From Nanobdellota archaeon (lineage in GTDB: Archaea > Nanobdellota > Nanobdellia > Pacearchaeales > GW2011-AR1): a stretch of 39,703 nucleotides of DNA. A model generated the notes under the pieces. That model was given only the letters and a program-made list of their open reading frames with translations, was not told the DNA's origin and ran no database searches. Shown here piece after piece: positions 6,672 through 14,920 of this stretch; position 1 is the stretch's first letter; every line of letters starts with the position of its first letter. Both the position numbers and the translations under genes were made by a program. The stretch lies in NCBI GenBank assembly GCA_020053375.1, contig JAGVNG010000027.1, positions 1 to 39,703 on the forward strand, written 5' to 3'.

Positions 6672-7406
6672 ATGCTTGAAGAAAATCTTTCGAAGTTAGG
6701 ATTCAGTCCTTCTGAAATTAAAGTATATGTGCATCTCCTGAAATCTGGAGCCAGTTATCCGAATAGAATAAGCAGTGAGACAAAGATAAACAGAACTAAT
6801 GTCTATGAAGCATTAGACAGACTTGTGGCAAAAGGCATTGTTTCATTTATCATAAAGAACAACATTAAGTGGTTTGAAGCAAATATTCCTGAAAGGATAT
6901 TATCTCTCATAGAAAAAGATGAAGAAATATTGAGAAATACAAAAGAAGATATAATTAGAGATATTAAAAGAATAATATCCTCACAAAAAAAACATCTAGA
7001 GGCAAACATTTTTGTCGGCAAAAAAGGATTGCGGATGATATTTGAGGAAATACTAGAACTGAAAAAACCCATATCGTTAATAGCATCAGAACTTCAGTTC
7101 AAAGACTTATTTGGATCCTACTTTGAACTGTGGCATAAGAAAAGAATAGAATTCAAGATATATCAACGATCTATATTTTCGGAAAGATTTGAAGGTAAGG
7201 TTGAAAATAGAAAATACTTGAAATATAGATTCAGTGATGATGAGTTCATTAATCCAACCACAACAATAATTTATGGCGACAATTGCGTTTTTATACAATG
7301 GTCTGAAGAGCCAATTGCAATAAAGATGGAAAATATGCAAATAGCCAAATCTCATCAAAATTATTTTGAAGTTCTGTGGAAAACTGCAACGAATTCTCGA
7401 AGATGA
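6672..7406 (+). CDS. TrmB-family transcriptional regulator
   Basis: Residues 1-70 form the winged helix of the TrmB family: LEENLSKLGFSPSEIKVYVH, then RISSETKINRTNVYEALDRL and VAKGIVSF. A coiled helical linker (about 78-105) leads to a C-terminal domain (about 110-244) that in this family binds an effector such as a sugar, or has a phospholipase D-like fold. I start at ATG 6672 because an earlier in-frame ATG (6585) overlaps the divergent promoter. The intergenic inverted repeat suggests that it regulates itself and the divergent operon. The effector is unknown. Confidence 0.8.
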   Translation: MLEENLSKLGFSPSEIKVYVHLLKSGASYPNRISSETKINRTNVYEALDRLVAKGIVSFIIKNNIKWFEANIPERILSLIEKDEEILRNTKEDIIRDIKRIISSQKKHLEANIFVGKKGLRMIFEEILELKKPISLIASELQFKDLFGSYFELWHKKRIEFKIYQRSIFSERFEGKVENRKYLKYRFSDDEFINPTTTIIYGDNCVFIQWSEEPIAIKMENMQIAKSHQNYFEVLWKTATNSRR

Positions 7407-7506
7407 GAAAAAAGATTGATAGTGTCCTACTTTAGCACAGGAGGGCACTACATGTGTACAGAGCTATCTCAATAATACTTATATATTTCAGTAAAATATT
7501 CTTGAA

Positions 7507-7947
7507 ATGGATAGACTAGAGTTTAAGGGAATTCAAAATACTCATAAAGGAGATGTTTACTTGGAGGGGTATATCCAAATATTACCCAAAGAAGAAGAAT
7601 TTCAAATTCCTGTTAAAGGGCTGATTACCATAAATGACGGCAGAAATTTCACCCATGATTTTACTGGGTCAATAACTCAATTAATAATGAGTGCTCCTGC
7701 TAAAATGACATTATACACAAAAGGCAATATCGGAGAAAAATTATATTATAGATTTGAAAAAACGAAGTTTTCTTCTGGAAAAGTAACTTATTCAGGCATA
7801 TGGTGCCCTCTTAATCAGGAAACTATGACTGTGTTAGTAAAAATGCCAATTGCCATTCCTGAAAACTCCAAATATGCTGAACTGGAATTTATACTTAAAA
7901 ATAATGATTACCTTTTATTAATGGAAGAGATAGGATTACACAGATAG
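7507..7947 (+). CDS. Hypothetical soluble beta-rich protein
   Basis: A 146-residue protein with no signal peptide or membrane segment. Alternating strands such as KGDVYLEGYIQILP and AKMTLYTKGNIGEKLYYRFE suggest a beta-barrel or beta-sandwich. I do not recognise the family. A TATA-like CTTATATATTTCAG lies about 30 bp upstream, consistent with its own promoter and a short leader. It is 100 bp downstream of the TrmB-type gene on the same strand. Confidence 0.6.
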   Translation: MDRLEFKGIQNTHKGDVYLEGYIQILPKEEEFQIPVKGLITINDGRNFTHDFTGSITQLIMSAPAKMTLYTKGNIGEKLYYRFEKTKFSSGKVTYSGIWCPLNQETMTVLVKMPIAIPENSKYAELEFILKNNDYLLLMEEIGLHR

Positions 7948-7985
7948 CACGAAATCTTTTTATAGTTGTCGTACTTTTTTTGTGT

Positions 7986-8285
7986 ATGGTTGCAAGCGGC
8001 ACAATTTTGATTATAGTGGTTTTTCTGATTGCATTGTGGGTTATATCCAAGATAATACCCTTCAAACATAAATTATTGACTATCTTCCTTATTGCCTTGA
8101 TTATCCTCGGATATTTTAGTTTTACTGCGGCATTTAAGGGGCAGGAGGTTAATTTAACTGACTTTAAAGGACTGATGGAAGCATCCACAGTTTATTTTTC
8201 ATGGATTGGCTCTGCTTTTGGAAATGCGCAGATGCTGACAAGCAGGGTGGTGGCAAATAACTCGCAGGATGAACGATTGGAATAG
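7986..8285 (+). CDS. Small membrane protein with two transmembrane segments
   Basis: I start at ATG 7986 (MVASGTILII...), giving 99 residues. Two hydrophobic segments (about residues 5-24 and 30-50) are followed by a C-terminal segment (about 50-99) of mixed character ending in a charged tail. No family is recognised. The layout, with two membrane helices and a cytoplasmic or external tail, is common among small uncharacterised DPANN proteins. The next gene, another small membrane protein, follows 48 bp later. Confidence 0.6.
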   Translation: MVASGTILIIVVFLIALWVISKIIPFKHKLLTIFLIALIILGYFSFTAAFKGQEVNLTDFKGLMEASTVYFSWIGSAFGNAQMLTSRVVANNSQDERLE

Positions 8286-8333
8286 AAATTCGTAAATCGC
8301 AATACTTAAAAACCATTCCTGCCTGTATATACA

Positions 8334-8603
8334 ATGGCAAAAAGAAAGTCAAGAAAAGTCGCGAAGAGAGCTTCTTCTCAACCGGTTGCTTTAAGATCGA
8401 CTTCAGATAAGATAAAGGTAGTTACAAAAAACTTTATTGCCTTTCTTGTTTTGTTTGCAGTTTCTTACATATTGTATAAAATTGTCTCAAGTGGCTTCTT
8501 TAATAATTTATTTTTTCTTTTGGTATTGGTATTTGGCTTTGTAGCCCTCGCGTTCTTTATAGTTTGGATGGTTTTGCTTCTTGTCAAGTCAATGAAGAAA
8601 TAA
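8334..8603 (+). CDS. Small basic membrane protein
   Basis: 89 residues: a strongly basic N-terminus (MAKRKSRKVAKRASSQ) followed by two hydrophobic segments (about 32-50 and 55-83) and a short basic end. By the positive-inside rule both ends are probably cytoplasmic. A TATA-like AATACTTAAAAACC is about 30 bp upstream. No known family is recognised. Confidence 0.6.
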   Translation: MAKRKSRKVAKRASSQPVALRSTSDKIKVVTKNFIAFLVLFAVSYILYKIVSSGFFNNLFFLLVLVFGFVALAFFIVWMVLLLVKSMKK

Positions 8604-8622
8604 GGCTGGACTGAAGATTTTC

Positions 8623-8826
8623 TTATATTCTTTTCTCAAGAGCCTTGCCAGATCTTGTTCTAAATTTAACAGCAGGTTCTCCTGACTTAACGTAATATAC
8701 TTTTTTTGTGTTATCTATAAGATTATAATAATTGCTAGGCATCCTGTCTTTTGGAGCAGGCAATCCCAGTTCTCCACATTGTTCTTTCGGTTTGACAACT
8801 CTTTCAACATATTCCTTTAGGAACAT
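8623..8826 (-). CDS. Small basic hypothetical protein
   Basis: 67 residues starting MFLKEYVERVVKPKEQCGEL, with an Arg/Lys-rich C-terminus (KFRTRSGKALEKRI). It has no membrane segment and no family I recognise. A TATA-like ATATTAAATAATC lies about 25 bp upstream, supporting an independent transcript. Its 3' end converges on the preceding membrane-protein gene, 19 bp away. Confidence 0.5.
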   Translation of the reverse strand: MFLKEYVERVVKPKEQCGELGLPAPKDRMPSNYYNLIDNTKKVYYVKSGEPAVKFRTRSGKALEKRI

Positions 8827-8913
8827 TAAAAAATAATCCTAAAAGATTATTTAATATTTGTTGTGCTTCATTTTCCATCAGTTTTTTATACCCCCGAGAT
8901 TATTGTTTTTTAT

Positions 8914-8985
8914 GCCTGTGTAGTTCAGCGGTAGAACGTTACCTTGGTAAGGTAAAGGTCCTGAGTTCAATTCTCAGCACAGGCT
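8914..8985 (+). tRNA. tRNA-Thr(GGU)
   Basis: Acceptor GCCTGTG (8914-8920) pairs with CACAGGC (8978-8984), with discriminator T8985, as expected for archaeal tRNA-Thr. The anticodon arm is TTACC-TTGGTAA-GGTAA, giving anticodon GGU. The T arm is CTGAG/TTCAATT/CTCAG. No intron. Confidence 0.93.
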
Positions 8986-9001
8986 TTTTTCGAAGAAAAA
9001 G
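8984..9001 (+). terminator. Hairpin directly after tRNA-Thr
   Basis: CTTTTTTC and AGAAAAAG form a short stem around GA immediately after the tRNA. The T run on the 5' arm would act as an archaeal termination signal. Confidence 0.45.
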
Positions 9002-9003
9002 AC

Positions 9004-9027
9004 TTCACGAAACTTTAGTTTCAGTGT
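9004..9027 (+). repeat. 24-bp palindromic repeat, copy 1
   Basis: It contains CACGAAACTTTAGTTTCAGTG, a stem of GAAAC/GTTTC with a TTTA loop, extended by CAC/GTG. The full 24 bp recurs exactly, inverted, at 31392-31415. It is placed 3' of tRNA-Thr. Confidence 0.65.
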
Positions 9028-9070
9028 AGGCTTTCATCAGGTTTATAAACGTCAGTAATTGAAATTTATT

Positions 9071-9571
9071 ATGACATCGGATAAAGACAAAAAAGAAGAT
9101 CTTGAGAAACTTAAAAAAGACTATGGAATTCTGAAAGCAAAATACGGGCTTCCCGACTTTTCAAAACTCACTGAGGATTTTAACGGCGTGGAAAGAGCAT
9201 CAGATATAGAAACGGATTATCCTATAAGGGAAATAAGAAGATATATTGTTGATAAGATGTTTAATTACCTCAGATTCCTCGAGGCAATGTTGAATCCGTC
9301 TAATGTTCCAATGTATGTGTTCTCTATGGTTAAGACTCTTGGAGTTGATGATAAAAAGAAACTTTCTGAGGTTTACAAAGAGCTTGCAAAGATTGAAATC
9401 AAAGTCATGGAGCTTGACTTGGACTTCTCAGAGAAAAAAGAAGCAGAATTCATAAAAGATTCATACAACCTTTGGCAGAGCATAAAAAAGAATATATCAT
9501 CAGTAACTGAAACCATAAAGAAAAACTGGGATATAAAGTCAGATGAGGGAAAGAGAGACTATTTTGGATAA
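9071..9571 (+). CDS. Hypothetical helical protein
   Basis: I start at ATG 9071 (MTSDKDKKEDLEKLKKDYGI), giving 166 residues. It is soluble and mostly helical, with a charged N-terminal helix, a conserved-looking core (VERASDIETDYPIREIRRYI, then NYLRFLEAMLNPSNVPMYVF), and a Lys/Glu-rich end. No catalytic motif or known family is seen. It begins after the tRNA-Thr region, with a TATA-like TTTATAAACG upstream. Confidence 0.6.
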   Translation: MTSDKDKKEDLEKLKKDYGILKAKYGLPDFSKLTEDFNGVERASDIETDYPIREIRRYIVDKMFNYLRFLEAMLNPSNVPMYVFSMVKTLGVDDKKKLSEVYKELAKIEIKVMELDLDFSEKKEAEFIKDSYNLWQSIKKNISSVTETIKKNWDIKSDEGKRDYFG

Positions 9572-9605
9572 AAAAATATAAATATAAACAAATCGGATAT
9601 GATTT

Positions 9606-10004
9606 ATGAATAAATGGGTAAAATATATTTTAATCTGGATTTGGTGCTTTCCTCAGATGCTTCTTGGGTTAATGTATTATATTGTTTTGAGAAATAAGAT
9701 TGTTAAAAAGGAAATATACAAGGGAGTTCCAATTTATTGTTTTAAGGGAAAAATGGTATTTGGAGTTTCATTGGGAACATGGATTTTTATTGAAAAAAGA
9801 TTTTATGATAAAAACACAATTAAGCATGAATATGGTCATACCCTCCAACATTTTATTTTGGGACCTTTTGCTTTATTGATAATAGATATTCCTTCTGCAA
9901 TTATGGCATTAATTTCAAGATGTAATAAGAATTTTTCTAAAAATTATTATAACAGGTTTCCTGAGAATTGGGCAGATAAATTAGGAAAGGTTAAAAGAAA
10001 GTAA
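9606..10004 (+). CDS. Membrane protein with an HExxH metallopeptidase-like motif
   Basis: 132 residues with an N-terminal hydrophobic segment (about 7-29), a short beta-like part, HEYGHTLQHF at about residues 79-88, and a second hydrophobic segment (about 88-108). HEYGH matches the HExxH zinc site of metallopeptidases, and the site lies at the membrane edge. A third ligand could be the Glu in PENWAD near residue 120. The protein is far shorter than typical membrane proteases, so it may be a minimal or inactive relative. It starts 34 bp after the previous gene. Confidence 0.6.
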   Translation: MNKWVKYILIWIWCFPQMLLGLMYYIVLRNKIVKKEIYKGVPIYCFKGKMVFGVSLGTWIFIEKRFYDKNTIKHEYGHTLQHFILGPFALLIIDIPSAIMALISRCNKNFSKNYYNRFPENWADKLGKVKRK

Positions 10005-10056
10005 ATTTATAAGATATATAGATAAGATTTTTAAAGAATACAATCTTAGATAAATT

Positions 10057-10314
10057 ATGATGAAACAAATATTAATATGCCCTGTATGTGAAGAAGGAAA
10101 ACTTATAGAAGTTAACAAAAAAACTCTTCTGGAATTTTCTAATCCTGGGAAGATAGTTGTAGAGAGCAAAGTAAGCGAATGTAACAAATGCGGTGAAATA
10201 CTATTAAATGAAAATCAATCAGCAATTTTTGCGAAAAAGGCAGATAAATTATTAAAACATAAAAGCGAATCCAAAAGAATCTCTGTAAAAGAAGGGGACA
10301 TATTACTTCTCTGA
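10057..10314 (+). CDS. YgiT-type zinc-finger (MqsA-like) protein, probable antitoxin
   Basis: 85 residues with two zinc knuckles: CPVCEEG near residues 6-12 and CNKCGEILL near 41-49, separated by a strand-rich part. This is the N-terminal zinc domain of YgiT/MqsA antitoxins. The usual C-terminal helix-turn-helix is replaced by a Lys-rich helix (about 50-85). YgiT-type proteins usually pair with a DUF4258-like toxin in the same operon. Here the candidate partner is on the opposite strand, and the two genes overlap tail to tail by 12 bp. Confidence 0.65.
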   Translation: MMKQILICPVCEEGKLIEVNKKTLLEFSNPGKIVVESKVSECNKCGEILLNENQSAIFAKKADKLLKHKSESKRISVKEGDILLL

Positions 10315-10653
10315 TTTATCCTGTTTTCTTTTATTTATTAATCTCTTATAAATCTTTATTTGTTCATTATTAGCCGGATAAATTGTCTTAATCAAAAAAG
10401 TATTCATGCTAACAAAAGTTACTGGACAGCATACAATTATCCCTTTATCTGATTTAAATAAACAGAGATATTTGCAATCATCCCTCATTAGAGGGTATAT
10501 AAAAACACCAAAAGACCTAATTGCATTTATAGTTATCTTATTAGCCTTTTCCAATGAACTAAATAGTTTCTTTTCTTCAACTCTTTCAAAAAAATGCTGC
10601 GGTGAAATGAAAATCTTTCTAAATTTTCTTAATTTATCTATTATTTCTTCCAT
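10303..10653 (-). CDS. Possible DUF4258-like toxin, coupled to pheT
   Basis: 116 residues. The layout (SPQHFFERVEEKKLF, a helical middle, then strands ending IVCCPVTFVSMNTFLIKTIYP) loosely resembles DUF4258/RelE-fold toxins, which are partners of YgiT zinc proteins. Similarity is weak, so this is inference. The start codon follows the pheT stop by one base (TAA-A-ATG), so it is translated as the last gene of the pheS-ybaK-pheT operon. Its 3' end overlaps the convergent YgiT-type gene by 12 bp. Confidence 0.45.
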   Translation of the reverse strand: MEEIIDKLRKFRKIFISPQHFFERVEEKKLFSSLEKANKITINAIRSFGVFIYPLMRDDCKYLCLFKSDKGIIVCCPVTFVSMNTFLIKTIYPANNEQIKIYKRLINKRKQDKSEK

Positions 10654-10654
10654 T

Positions 10655-12307
10655 TTACCTGCCCAGAACCAGTTCCAAATTAATCTCCATCAGCGCTACA
10701 GGCATTTTTATCTTCCAGTTTTTCAGAATCTTTGGATGAATTTCTCCCAATGTCCCAATTATGGTGTCTCCTATTTTTATCCCTATGCATCTTCCTTCTA
10801 TGAAATGAGACGGAACACTTGCAGGCTCATTTATGCTGATCTTTATTCCAAGCATCCTGAATAGGTACTCTAGCATCTGCTTCATCTCTGTGAAATTGCC
10901 GGGTGCTAAGGCTATTGCAAGAGATTCATGCTCTTTTATTTGGTCTGTTTTTGATTCGATATTGAAGACTTTTCCAATTTCAAATACGCGGTGCGGATAT
11001 TCAACGTCCACATTTTCAGCTAAAGTTTTCAGAAGATAATGCGTCAAGTCTTTTCTTAATATTGTGAAATCTGTCTTTGAGCTTTCCATTTCTATAAAGC
11101 TTTTCTCCTGCTTTTCCGGAACACCCATGCTTGTAAATTGATTATGCTTTGATGTGAGGTGATAGTTTGAGATTTCAAGCAATCCCAACCCTGTTAGTAT
11201 CTCAGCTATCTTTCTCTTTAGTATTTCTTTTTTATCCTCTTCACCTATTGTTGATACTGCGGGAATTTCTGGAATGAAGTTCTCATAGCCATATGCTATT
11301 GCAACATCTTCTATTAAATCAACCTCGTGCAGGACATCTGTTCTCCATGATGGAATATATACTTCTCCTTTTTTGCAATCATAACCCATTTTTTCAAGCA
11401 ATTTTTCTATTTGTGTTGGCTTTAATTCAAGCCCAAGCAGCTTGTTTGTGTTTTCAGTGGACAGGCGCATTTTTTCAGGAGTAAAATCAGGGGTTAAGAT
11501 TTTCTTTGCAATACCGCTCTTAATTTCCATTTGGTAAATTTTTCCGCCCATATCTGCGAGGCAGGTTACAAGGATATTAAGGCATCTGCCCAAAACTTTC
11601 TGGTCAAAGCCAGAGCATTCCACAAAAACATCTTTTGTGTCCTCGGCAACCTTGCCTATCGTCTGGGAGTTTATTATTGGAGGCATGCTTAAAATTTTAT
11701 CTTCAGCATCTACAAAAATAGGAAATTTTTGTTTTCCAGCGAGAAGCTGCGCATATTCTTTTCCTGCTGCTGTTTTCTGAAGTATCTCCAGTCCAGACAT
11801 TTCCTTATCAGAATCCAATGGAATGAATTTTACTTTATCAGGTTCAAGGGCGCTGAAGGTTAATGGAAGTTTTATTTTGTCAAGCGGATAAATTCCAATA
11901 GCAAGTTTTTTTCTTTTTCTTCCCATAGTAAGATGCAATTTTTCCTGTATTTCCATTATTTCTTTTATTCTAGAATTATCTAATTTTAATCCCTTTATTA
12001 TTGCACAGGCTGTGAAAGGCCTTATATCTTTTACTGAGGAAGCAATGCTTATGAGATAATTCTTTTCTGGCTTGTTTATTTTGTACTCCCGCAAGCCAGT
12101 GTCTTTGCCAAGGAAGGCTCTGAAAGCTCTCCTGAAACCTTGGAATGAAAGAAGGTCAGGCCTGTTTGGGAAAATCTCAATCTGTACCTTCTGCTCGTCC
12201 AGATGGTCTATTGGAGTTCCGAACATTGCTACCTTCTCCTTCATTTCCTCGTCAAGCTTTCCTATTTCATCTTCGAATTGTTTTTTGCTGAATTCTATTA
12301 GTGCCAT
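10655..12307 (-). CDS. pheT: Phenylalanyl-tRNA synthetase beta subunit
   Basis: PheT pairs with PheS to charge tRNA-Phe. The 550 residues match the archaeal/eukaryotic short form, which lacks the bacterial EMAP-like N-terminal extension. The N-terminus has IEIFPNRPDLLSFQGFRRAF (about 43-62), typical of the archaeal B1 domain. A B3/B4 editing-type domain, a B5 domain (LEKMGYDCKKGEVYIPSWRTD near 305-325) and a class II-like catalytic fold (about 340-550) follow. It ends the block pheS, ybaK-like, pheT, with gaps of 1 and 3 bp, and is followed by a small toxin-like gene. Confidence 0.93.
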   Translation of the reverse strand: MALIEFSKKQFEDEIGKLDEEMKEKVAMFGTPIDHLDEQKVQIEIFPNRPDLLSFQGFRRAFRAFLGKDTGLREYKINKPEKNYLISIASSVKDIRPFTACAIIKGLKLDNSRIKEIMEIQEKLHLTMGRKRKKLAIGIYPLDKIKLPLTFSALEPDKVKFIPLDSDKEMSGLEILQKTAAGKEYAQLLAGKQKFPIFVDAEDKILSMPPIINSQTIGKVAEDTKDVFVECSGFDQKVLGRCLNILVTCLADMGGKIYQMEIKSGIAKKILTPDFTPEKMRLSTENTNKLLGLELKPTQIEKLLEKMGYDCKKGEVYIPSWRTDVLHEVDLIEDVAIAYGYENFIPEIPAVSTIGEEDKKEILKRKIAEILTGLGLLEISNYHLTSKHNQFTSMGVPEKQEKSFIEMESSKTDFTILRKDLTHYLLKTLAENVDVEYPHRVFEIGKVFNIESKTDQIKEHESLAIALAPGNFTEMKQMLEYLFRMLGIKISINEPASVPSHFIEGRCIGIKIGDTIIGTLGEIHPKILKNWKIKMPVALMEINLELVLGR

Positions 12308-12310
12308 TTT

Positions 12311-12772
12311 TTATGCAGATACCTCCACTATTTCAAATTTGATAACTTTATTCAAATCATGAGCATTCATTTCTAATCCATATAAATGGTCTCCTGAACC
12401 AAAATTTATTTTTTTAGTTTCAAAAACTTTTTTATCAACAAAAATAGACATATCCATTAGCAAAGGGCATATTGCTCCAGGTTCTGTTCCCGTAGTTTTT
12501 ACCAAATCATCATAACTGACAATACTTATCTTTTTCCCGATAATTTCTTTTGCTTTTGAAAAATCAATCTTTTCATCTCCTTTTAAGAAAAAAGCATATT
12601 TATTATCTTTTTTATCTTTAACAATAATAGTTTTGCAAATTTCTTCTGGATTAATTTCTTCTTTCGCATTTTTTATAACATCTTCAAAAGAAATACCCTT
12701 GTCTGACAACTCTATTAATCTATAAGGAATTTTTTTCTCTTTCAATATCTTTATGCTTTCTAATTCTTTCAT
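12311..12772 (-). CDS. YbaK/ProX-like aminoacyl-tRNA deacylase
   Basis: This 153-residue protein shows the YbaK fold signatures: ICKTIIVKDKK with the conserved Lys near 47, GTEPGAICPLL near 95-105, and GSGDHLYGLEM near 125-135. YbaK and ProX proteins hydrolyse mischarged tRNA in trans, for example Cys-tRNA-Pro or Ala-tRNA-Pro. Its position between pheS and pheT (1 and 3 bp gaps) is unusual and suggests coexpression with PheRS. Whether it edits a PheRS product is unknown. Start ATG 12772 is 1 bp after the pheS stop. Confidence 0.8.
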   Translation of the reverse strand: MKELESIKILKEKKIPYRLIELSDKGISFEDVIKNAKEEINPEEICKTIIVKDKKDNKYAFFLKGDEKIDFSKAKEIIGKKISIVSYDDLVKTTGTEPGAICPLLMDMSIFVDKKVFETKKINFGSGDHLYGLEMNAHDLNKVIKFEIVEVSA

Positions 12773-12773
12773 C

Positions 12774-14285
12774 TTATTTTATCCAAAACTTCATTTTCCT
12801 TAATTTATCTATATTATTTTTATATAATTCACGCAGGTCCTTTATCTCATAGTAATCCATAAGCATTCTGTCAAACCCAGGGCCCCACGCAAGCACTGGA
12901 ATGTATTCTCCGAACAAGGGGATGGTTACTTCTGGCCTGAATATGCCTGCTCCGCCAAGTTCAAGCCACATTTTTTTTTCAGGATGCCACACATCAATTT
13001 CAACAGATGGTTCTGTGTATGGGAAATACGACGGACGTATTCTTATTTTTTCAAAACCCATTTTCTTGAAGAACTGCTTTAGATAACCCAGAAGATGCCT
13101 GAAGTTAACATTTCTGTCAGCCACAATTCCTTCTGTCTGATTGAATTCAAAGCCATGATTCCAGTCAAGTGTTTCATTCCTAAAATTTTTTCCTATCGCA
13201 AAATACTTTGCAGGAAGCTGCTGCGTGTTCAGTTTTGCAAGAGTTTGCGCAGACAGACAAGTAGTATGTGTTCTCAAGACAAGTTTCTTTGCCTCTTCCT
13301 CATTCCACGCGTATTCCCATCCCTTGCTTCCTCCGACTCCTTCTTCATGAGATTCTTTCACTGACTTAGTGAGCTTTTTGTCTTGCAATTCATCTTTTTT
13401 GTTTATGAAGAATGTATCCTGCATTTCTCTGACAGAATGATCTTGGGGAGTGAACAATGCGTCGAAATTCCAGAAAGAACTTACTATCATATTGCCACTC
13501 ATTTCCTTGAAACCCATTTCTGTCCATACAGTTCTTGCGTAATCTATCGATTGATTTACGAAATGCCTTTTTCCTCCGCTCATCAGGGGAACTGATGAGG
13601 TTACATCATACCTTCTGAATTTTTTCCCTTTCCATGCTTCTCCTTGAAGTACTTCTGGTGTTATCTGCTCTATCATATTTTCTGAGGTTAATTTTTCTCC
13701 GATTAGTTTTTTGCCAGGCTCTGTCAGTTTTATAACAGCAGACTTTTCTTCTTCTATGCGAATAATGTCTTTTCTGCCCTCGAGATATTTCAGGACAGAA
13801 AGTTGCTCTTTTGACAAGGAATCATAGTCAAGAGGCAGCGATTCCAAAAATAATTCCTCCGCGAATTTTTTGGAAACATCTTCCTTGTTTCCGCCGAGGA
13901 TTATCTTGTCGTTTTTTATTTCTATCATGGCCTTTTTCTTGAGGGCGCCAAGCGAGGCCTTCAGTTCATCATCTGATAGTTTGCTTTCTTTCTGAGCATC
14001 CTTTAAACTAATTATTCTTTTTTCATTAAGCAGGTGCATAAGCCTTCTTTCGGGCAAGCCTTTTTTCCTGTAAAGCGCGCCATTTATTCCCACATCAACT
14101 ATCTTTTTTACTATGTAAGACAATTCGAGAATTTTCTTATTCTGGAGATAGGTAAGCGACCTTGTCACGGAAACCTTGTCCAGATTTGACTTTCTGCATA
14201 TATCCTCTATGCTCTTTTCATCCAGATGGGGAAGAATCTTTCTCTCGTTCGGGCTTAGTGATTCTATTATTTTCTTTGTATCCAT
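12774..14285 (-). CDS. pheS: Phenylalanyl-tRNA synthetase alpha subunit
   Basis: This is the catalytic subunit of PheRS. The 503-residue length and the N-terminal winged-helix DNA-binding-like repeats (about residues 1-215) are typical of archaeal/eukaryotic PheS. The class II catalytic core (about 220-500) includes KFRRYDVTSSVPLMSGGKRH, an RTHTTCLSAQTL segment, and ELGGAGIFRPEVTIP near 442-456. Motif 3 is GPGFDRMLMDYY near 468-479. It leads the pheS-ybaK-pheT operon. A hairpin at 14316-14344 lies 30 bp upstream. Confidence 0.94.
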   Translation of the reverse strand: MDTKKIIESLSPNERKILPHLDEKSIEDICRKSNLDKVSVTRSLTYLQNKKILELSYIVKKIVDVGINGALYRKKGLPERRLMHLLNEKRIISLKDAQKESKLSDDELKASLGALKKKAMIEIKNDKIILGGNKEDVSKKFAEELFLESLPLDYDSLSKEQLSVLKYLEGRKDIIRIEEEKSAVIKLTEPGKKLIGEKLTSENMIEQITPEVLQGEAWKGKKFRRYDVTSSVPLMSGGKRHFVNQSIDYARTVWTEMGFKEMSGNMIVSSFWNFDALFTPQDHSVREMQDTFFINKKDELQDKKLTKSVKESHEEGVGGSKGWEYAWNEEEAKKLVLRTHTTCLSAQTLAKLNTQQLPAKYFAIGKNFRNETLDWNHGFEFNQTEGIVADRNVNFRHLLGYLKQFFKKMGFEKIRIRPSYFPYTEPSVEIDVWHPEKKMWLELGGAGIFRPEVTIPLFGEYIPVLAWGPGFDRMLMDYYEIKDLRELYKNNIDKLRKMKFWIK

Positions 14286-14315
14286 TTTAATAATAGTAGG
14301 AATAAGTTATAGGTT

Positions 14316-14344
14316 AAAAGGATTTTGCTTTTGAAAATCCTTTT
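14316..14344 (-). terminator. Strong hairpin between rnp3 and pheS
   Basis: AAAAGGATTTT and AAAATCCTTTT form a perfect 11-bp stem around a 7-nt loop. On the reverse strand it follows the RNase P p30 gene by about 110 bp and precedes pheS by about 30 bp, so it is either a terminator or a leader element of the pheS operon. Confidence 0.5.
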
Positions 14345-14457
14345 GCGAATTTGACAGGGCAAAAGAACAGATGTTAATTTGAAAGCAGTTGAGCAGAGGT
14401 TTAATGTTGTTGGGAATTGTTATAGATTTATTTTATTATAATTTTTCCCTTGTTTTA

Positions 14458-14919
14458 TCATAGGTTCTTGGTCATAGAAGTAGGCATTCCAAGAACAAGC
14501 CCCAGCGACTTTAAGTCATATATATCTTTTTGATTATTTTCATGGATAAAAATCATTTTCAGCTTGTTTTTTTTGCAGAGACTGATATTTTGTTCTAATC
14601 TTGCAAGTATTCTTATCTTTTCTTTTTTGTCCGAACCAAGAATTTCATCAAGGTTTATTCCTATTGCAATGCCTTTTTTCTTTGCAAGTTTTGCCAATAC
14701 ATGATTAAAGCCTGAATTTCTCTGTTTTATCCTGTCCTTTCTCCCGCCAAGTTTTATCAGAAGCACGTCTATTTTCTCTTTCTCAAGAATTTTTCTGTTT
14801 AAATCATCATTGAATGTGGAAAAGATTATCTTCTTGCTGAAAGCCGCCTCTCTTGCCTTTTTTATTGCATTACGGGCTTTCTGAAAGTCTTCTTCTGAGA
14901 TTATAACATAATTTTCCAT
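14458..14919 (-). CDS. rnp3: RNase P protein component 3 (p30/Rpp30)
   Basis: Rpp30 is a TIM-barrel-like subunit of archaeal RNase P that supports tRNA 5' maturation. Signatures are VLLIKLGGRKDRIKQRNSGF (about 53-72), KKKGIAIGINLDEILG (about 79-94) and KSLGLVLGMP near 136-145. At 153 residues it is shorter than the roughly 210 common in other archaea, as seen in reduced genomes. It starts 1 bp after the UMP kinase stop, so the two are coexpressed. Confidence 0.85.
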   Translation of the reverse strand: MENYVIISEEDFQKARNAIKKAREAAFSKKIIFSTFNDDLNRKILEKEKIDVLLIKLGGRKDRIKQRNSGFNHVLAKLAKKKGIAIGINLDEILGSDKKEKIRILARLEQNISLCKKNKLKMIFIHENNQKDIYDLKSLGLVLGMPTSMTKNL

Positions 14920-14920
14920 G

